Shown here: one piece after another, positions 61,283 to 64,000 of the stretch
Numbering within the stretch: the first letter of the stretch is position 1
Layout of the letters: every line of letters begins with the position of its first letter
NCBI GenBank assembly: GCA_944324365.1
Contig: CALUWA010000002.1
Location: 240,086-304,085 of the forward strand
Direction of reading: 5' to 3'
Length of the DNA: 64,000 nucleotides
Source: Candidatus Gastranaerophilales bacterium
GTDB taxonomy: Bacteria; Cyanobacteriota; Vampirovibrionia; Gastranaerophilales; Gastranaerophilaceae
Position numbers and translations under genes: made by a program
Notes under the pieces: model-generated
What the model was told of the DNA's origin: nothing
The model's input: only the letters and a program-made list of their open reading frames with translations
Database searches by the model: none

Positions 61283-62653
61283 GTGGCTATTGAAAGACAA
61301 AAAGTTGTTGAACAGGATAAAATGCAGCGTCGTCATAATTTTGACCCGGTCGAAAGTAATTTGACAGATGAACAGGTTAAGCTGGAAGCTTCAAGATGTC
61401 TGAATTGCAAAAATCCGAAATGTGTTCAGGGATGTCCTGTTAATATTCAAATTCCGCAGTTTATACACGCTGTAAAAGAAGGCGATATTCAAAAAGCCGG
61501 TGATATTATCCGCGAAACCAGTATGCTTCCGTCTGTTTGCGGCAGAGTTTGTCCGCAGGAACGACAATGTGAAGGAAATTGTGTATTAGGAATAAAAGGC
61601 CAGCCTGTATCAATTGGCGCTCTTGAAAGATATGTAGGCGATAATACTAAAGCGGAAGAAACTGAAATTAAGCCTACAGGTAAAAAAGTTGCAATTGTCG
61701 GCTCCGGATGTGCCGGAATTACAGCAGCCGCCGATCTTAGAAAGGCCGGGCACGACGTTGAAGTTTTTGAAGCTTTGCACGAATTTGGCGGAGTTTTAAG
61801 GTATGGTATTCCTCCTTTCAGACTTCCAAGAACCGTATTGGACAGAGAATTAAACAACCTTAAAAATATGGGGGTTAAATTCCATTCAAATGTTGTTGTC
61901 GGAAAATCAATAACTCTAAAACAGCTGAAAGAAGATGGTTTTGATGCTGTATTTATCTGTTCCGGTGCGGGTTTGCCAAAAATGCTTCACGTTCCGGGCG
62001 AAAACCTTAACGGTGTGTTTTCAGCTAACGAATTTTTAACCCGTGTAAACCTTATGCATGCTGGTCAGCCGGGCAGTATAACTCCGCTCAAAGTAGGTAA
62101 AAAAGTTGCTGTATTCGGCGGCGGAAATGTTGCGATGGATGCTGCAAGAACTGCTGTCAGAGTGGGTTTTGAAGAGGTCTATATTATATACAGAAGAACG
62201 GAAAAAGAACTCCCTGCAAGGTTGGAAGAAATCAGACACGCAAAGGAAGAGGGTATTGTATTCAAGTTCTTGTATGCTCCGAAAGAAATTATCGGCGAGA
62301 ACGGATATGTTAAATCTGTTGAGCTTGAAGTTATGGAGCTTGGCGAACCTGATGCATCCGGCAGAAGACGTCCTGTCCCGACAGGCAAAACTGAAATAAT
62401 GGATTTGGATACGGTAATTGTAGCGCTTGGAACAGGCCCTAATCCTATAATTCAGCGTTCGGCAGAAGCCGAAGGGCTTGATATTGCAACGGATGCAAAA
62501 GGATATATTACTGTTGATGCGGAAAGTCGAGAAACCTCAATCCCGACGATATATGCTGGCGGGGATGTCGCTCCGGTAGGAGAATCCAACGCGATTAACG
62601 CAATGGGAGCGGGTAAAAAGGCGGCAAAAGCAATTAATGAGTTGTTGAAATAA
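61283..62653 (+). CDS. gltA: NADPH-dependent glutamate synthase small-subunit-type flavoprotein
   Basis: The 456-residue oxidoreductase of the GltD/GltA class has an N-terminal Fe-S domain (CLNCKNPKCVQGCPVNIQIP and CGRVCPQERQCEGNC), an FAD site (IVGSGCAGITAAADLRKAG) and an NAD(P) site (VFGGGNVAMDAARTAVR). With a large subunit it makes glutamate. The homotetrameric GltA form, and the NfnB-type transhydrogenase subunit, look similar, and no large subunit or nfnA is adjacent. GTG start with AAGGGGGA upstream. Confidence 0.88.
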   Translation: MAIERQKVVEQDKMQRRHNFDPVESNLTDEQVKLEASRCLNCKNPKCVQGCPVNIQIPQFIHAVKEGDIQKAGDIIRETSMLPSVCGRVCPQERQCEGNCVLGIKGQPVSIGALERYVGDNTKAEETEIKPTGKKVAIVGSGCAGITAAADLRKAGHDVEVFEALHEFGGVLRYGIPPFRLPRTVLDRELNNLKNMGVKFHSNVVVGKSITLKQLKEDGFDAVFICSGAGLPKMLHVPGENLNGVFSANEFLTRVNLMHAGQPGSITPLKVGKKVAVFGGGNVAMDAARTAVRVGFEEVYIIYRRTEKELPARLEEIRHAKEEGIVFKFLYAPKEIIGENGYVKSVELEVMELGEPDASGRRRPVPTGKTEIMDLDTVIVALGTGPNPIIQRSAEAEGLDIATDAKGYITVDAESRETSIPTIYAGGDVAPVGESNAINAMGAGKKAAKAINELLK

Positions 62654-62656
62654 TTT

Positions 62657-63562
62657 ATGGCTAAATTCTTAAAAAATATTACTATTATTTTGTCTGTAGC
62701 AATGTTTTCATTCTTGCTGCCGGCAGGGGCGTTTGAGCTGGACTGGTCAGCTGATGATGAAATCAGACAGAATTATCAGCCTTCGAAACTTGAACAAGAG
62801 GTATTGCCGGGCTTGCCAAGTATATTGAAAGAAGAAACTTCAGCAAAACCTGTTCAGACGAAGCAGCATAACAACCCTTCAATATCAACCCAGCCAATTG
62901 AGTCTATGGTTCCAAAAACAACAATAGAGACTGATTATTCCTCGGGTTATAAACGTGTAAAACAAATGAAAGACGACTCTTTCACCGCAATTAAAATTAA
63001 AAAAGGTACGAAATTCAGGGTTCAGTCTAAAACAAAAGTTTCTGACTGGAACACTCCCGGAGCAAGAATGACTTTTGAATCTATTGCCCCTGTAACGCAG
63101 CGTTATATATCAGTTCCTGCTGGAACGACGTTTAAAGGTGTTATTGAGGATTCTCACCAGCCGAACGGATTTGGAAACGGGGGGCTTTTGAAGTTAAAAG
63201 CGGACAGTGTTGTTTTAAACGGCAAATCCAGACCGGTTAATGCGAAAGTTATACGAGCAAATGATAAGATAGTATTTTTCAATAATATTAAGGGTAAACG
63301 CGGTTATATTAAAGGTGTCGGCAAGGTTGTTGATAAAGGCGAAAATTTCTATAAAAAATCCCGCAATGCCTCAAAAAAACTTGCAAACAATCCTGTCGGG
63401 GTGATTGTTTCTCCAATTCCTACTGTAGTTGGGGTTGTTGGCTATGCTGTTAATCTTGTGGCATCGCCGGTTACGGCGCTCTGGGCTAAGGGGGATCATA
63501 TTTCGCTTCCCGCCGGAACAAATTATGTTATAAAACTCAAAGAGCATGCTTATATTTATTAA
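62657..63562 (+). CDS. Exported hypothetical protein
   Basis: The 301-residue protein has a signal peptide (KNITIILSVAMFSFLLPAGAFE), a disordered Thr/Ser/Pro-rich stretch (about 45-95) and a beta-rich domain (YISVPAGTTFKGVIEDSHQPNGFGNGGLLKLKADSVVLNGKSRPV). This domain recalls the 'PAGT-F-G' pattern of VirB10/TrbI-type or SLH-associated beta domains, without clear homology. It has a hydrophobic patch (VGVIVSPIPTVVGVVGYAVNLVASPV) near the end. It starts 3 nt after gltA with no own ribosome-binding site. Confidence 0.7.
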   Translation: MAKFLKNITIILSVAMFSFLLPAGAFELDWSADDEIRQNYQPSKLEQEVLPGLPSILKEETSAKPVQTKQHNNPSISTQPIESMVPKTTIETDYSSGYKRVKQMKDDSFTAIKIKKGTKFRVQSKTKVSDWNTPGARMTFESIAPVTQRYISVPAGTTFKGVIEDSHQPNGFGNGGLLKLKADSVVLNGKSRPVNAKVIRANDKIVFFNNIKGKRGYIKGVGKVVDKGENFYKKSRNASKKLANNPVGVIVSPIPTVVGVVGYAVNLVASPVTALWAKGDHISLPAGTNYVIKLKEHAYIY

Positions 63563-64000
63563 TCGCACAGAATAATTACATGTTTGTTACATAACCCATG
63601 TTATCGGTACCTCTTTTGATATGCAGAGGTACCGTTTATGTTCATTTCTTTCTCTTTATTTGCGAGGCAAAGCGGATTGTGAGCGTAGAGTGAAGAGCGT
63701 TGCCGAAGGGCAATGCTCTGGAACTCGTAATACGCGAACAACCAAGCAGAGAAAGAAATGAACCTTTCACGACCAAATGAAAGAGTGAAGCCATTTTGCA
63801 CGTTTCGAGCAGAGCTCTCAACTGCAAAAGAAGGCAAGAAAGAGAAAACACGCAAACGTTCCCTGCATTTCGCTAGCGCTCAATGCCTAAATGTTATTTG
63901 AGCAAAAGCTCAAATTCTTTCAGGGCTCACTATTGCACTTCGTGCACGTTCGCCTGACACAATTCCACCAGACGTCATTGCGAGGAGCAACGCGACGAAG
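63563..64000. repeat. Repeat-rich intergenic region at the window end
   Basis: No supported gene. It contains a second copy of the 'CATAACCCAT(G)TTATCGG...ATGTTCATTT' element (63588-63648), here with an inserted GGTACCTCT...AGAGGTACC palindrome. It also contains 'GCGTAGAGTGAAGAGCG' (related to 21790), the second copy of the 94-bp repeat (63893-63985), and the start of another GTCATTGCGAGG element. Two overlapping minus frames here are shadows of the repeats. Confidence 0.8.
63893..63985 (+). repeat. 93-bp dispersed repeat (copy 2)
   Basis: It matches 40199-40292 almost base for base, with compensating changes in its hairpins (TGAGC-AAAA-GCTCA, GCACTTCGTGC). Confidence 0.85.

Noticed and set aside
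63601..63855. Two overlapping minus-strand frames
   Set aside because: They read through palindromic repeats, with no start signal or recognisable protein.

Overview
The window is a 64 kb piece of a low-GC bacterial chromosome. My best placement is a non-photosynthetic cyanobacterial relative (Melainabacteria/Vampirovibrionia, probably gut Gastranaerophilales). Three things support this. The ribosomal block runs rpsM-rpsK-rpsD-rpoA-rplQ-truA-rplM-rpsI, a cyanobacteria-like order with truA between rplQ and rplM. A TIGR03960-type radical SAM gene sits directly upstream of an RNase E/G gene with a basic C-terminal tail. Two type IV pilin-like genes carry the FTLAEVLITLG signature common in that group. 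No photosynthesis gene is present. The placement is inferred from gene content; I ran no database search.

Layout. 0-4 kb (minus strand): a tgt fragment cut by the window edge, ndk, a MATE transporter and a DMT transporter, then a repeat-rich gap. 4-8.6 kb: a zinc alcohol dehydrogenase, a divergent ArsR/SmtB sensor and Zn/Cd P-type ATPase sharing an operator region, and an HSL-type esterase. 8.6-12 kb: two LysM cell-wall hydrolases without signal peptides, and tRNA-Arg(TCT) with a duplicated 3' end. 12-17.5 kb: a SpoIID-like protein, HU, a lytic transglycosylase, a cupin and an HExxH protein. 17.5-21 kb: a repeat field, a pilin-like gene, a SEC-C protein and a small coiled-coil protein. 21-27 kb: the infA-rpmJ-...-rpsI translation operon, interrupted by a 96-bp tandem repeat. 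27-31.5 kb: efp, accB, accC and a DnaJ-like gene. 31.5-35 kb: gcvT-gcvH-gcvPA without gcvPB, and a hexapeptide acyltransferase. 35-43 kb: rsmH with an ftsL-like gene, a degenerate matrixin, a dicarboxylate/amino-acid symporter, queF, a YraN protein, a second pilin-like gene and recF. 42-47 kb: pilT, ychF, a regulator with four GntR-type winged helices, and cobO. 47-53 kb: a large coiled-coil protein, a GIY-YIG gene bracketed by repeats, rimP, nusA and an acidic protein. 53-64 kb: a TPR protein, two small membrane proteins, rne and the radical SAM gene, a metallo-beta-lactamase-fold protein, a glutamate-synthase-type small subunit, an exported protein, and more repeats.

The housekeeping genes are ordinary. 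The unusual material lies between them. At least seven repeat families recur in the gaps. They bracket a GIY-YIG nuclease gene, supply the leader codons of both pilin-like genes, sit beside a duplicated tRNA 3' end, and interrupt the ribosomal operon. Several genes also have a good -10 hexamer only 6-9 nt before the start codon and no Shine-Dalgarno sequence, which suggests leaderless mRNAs.
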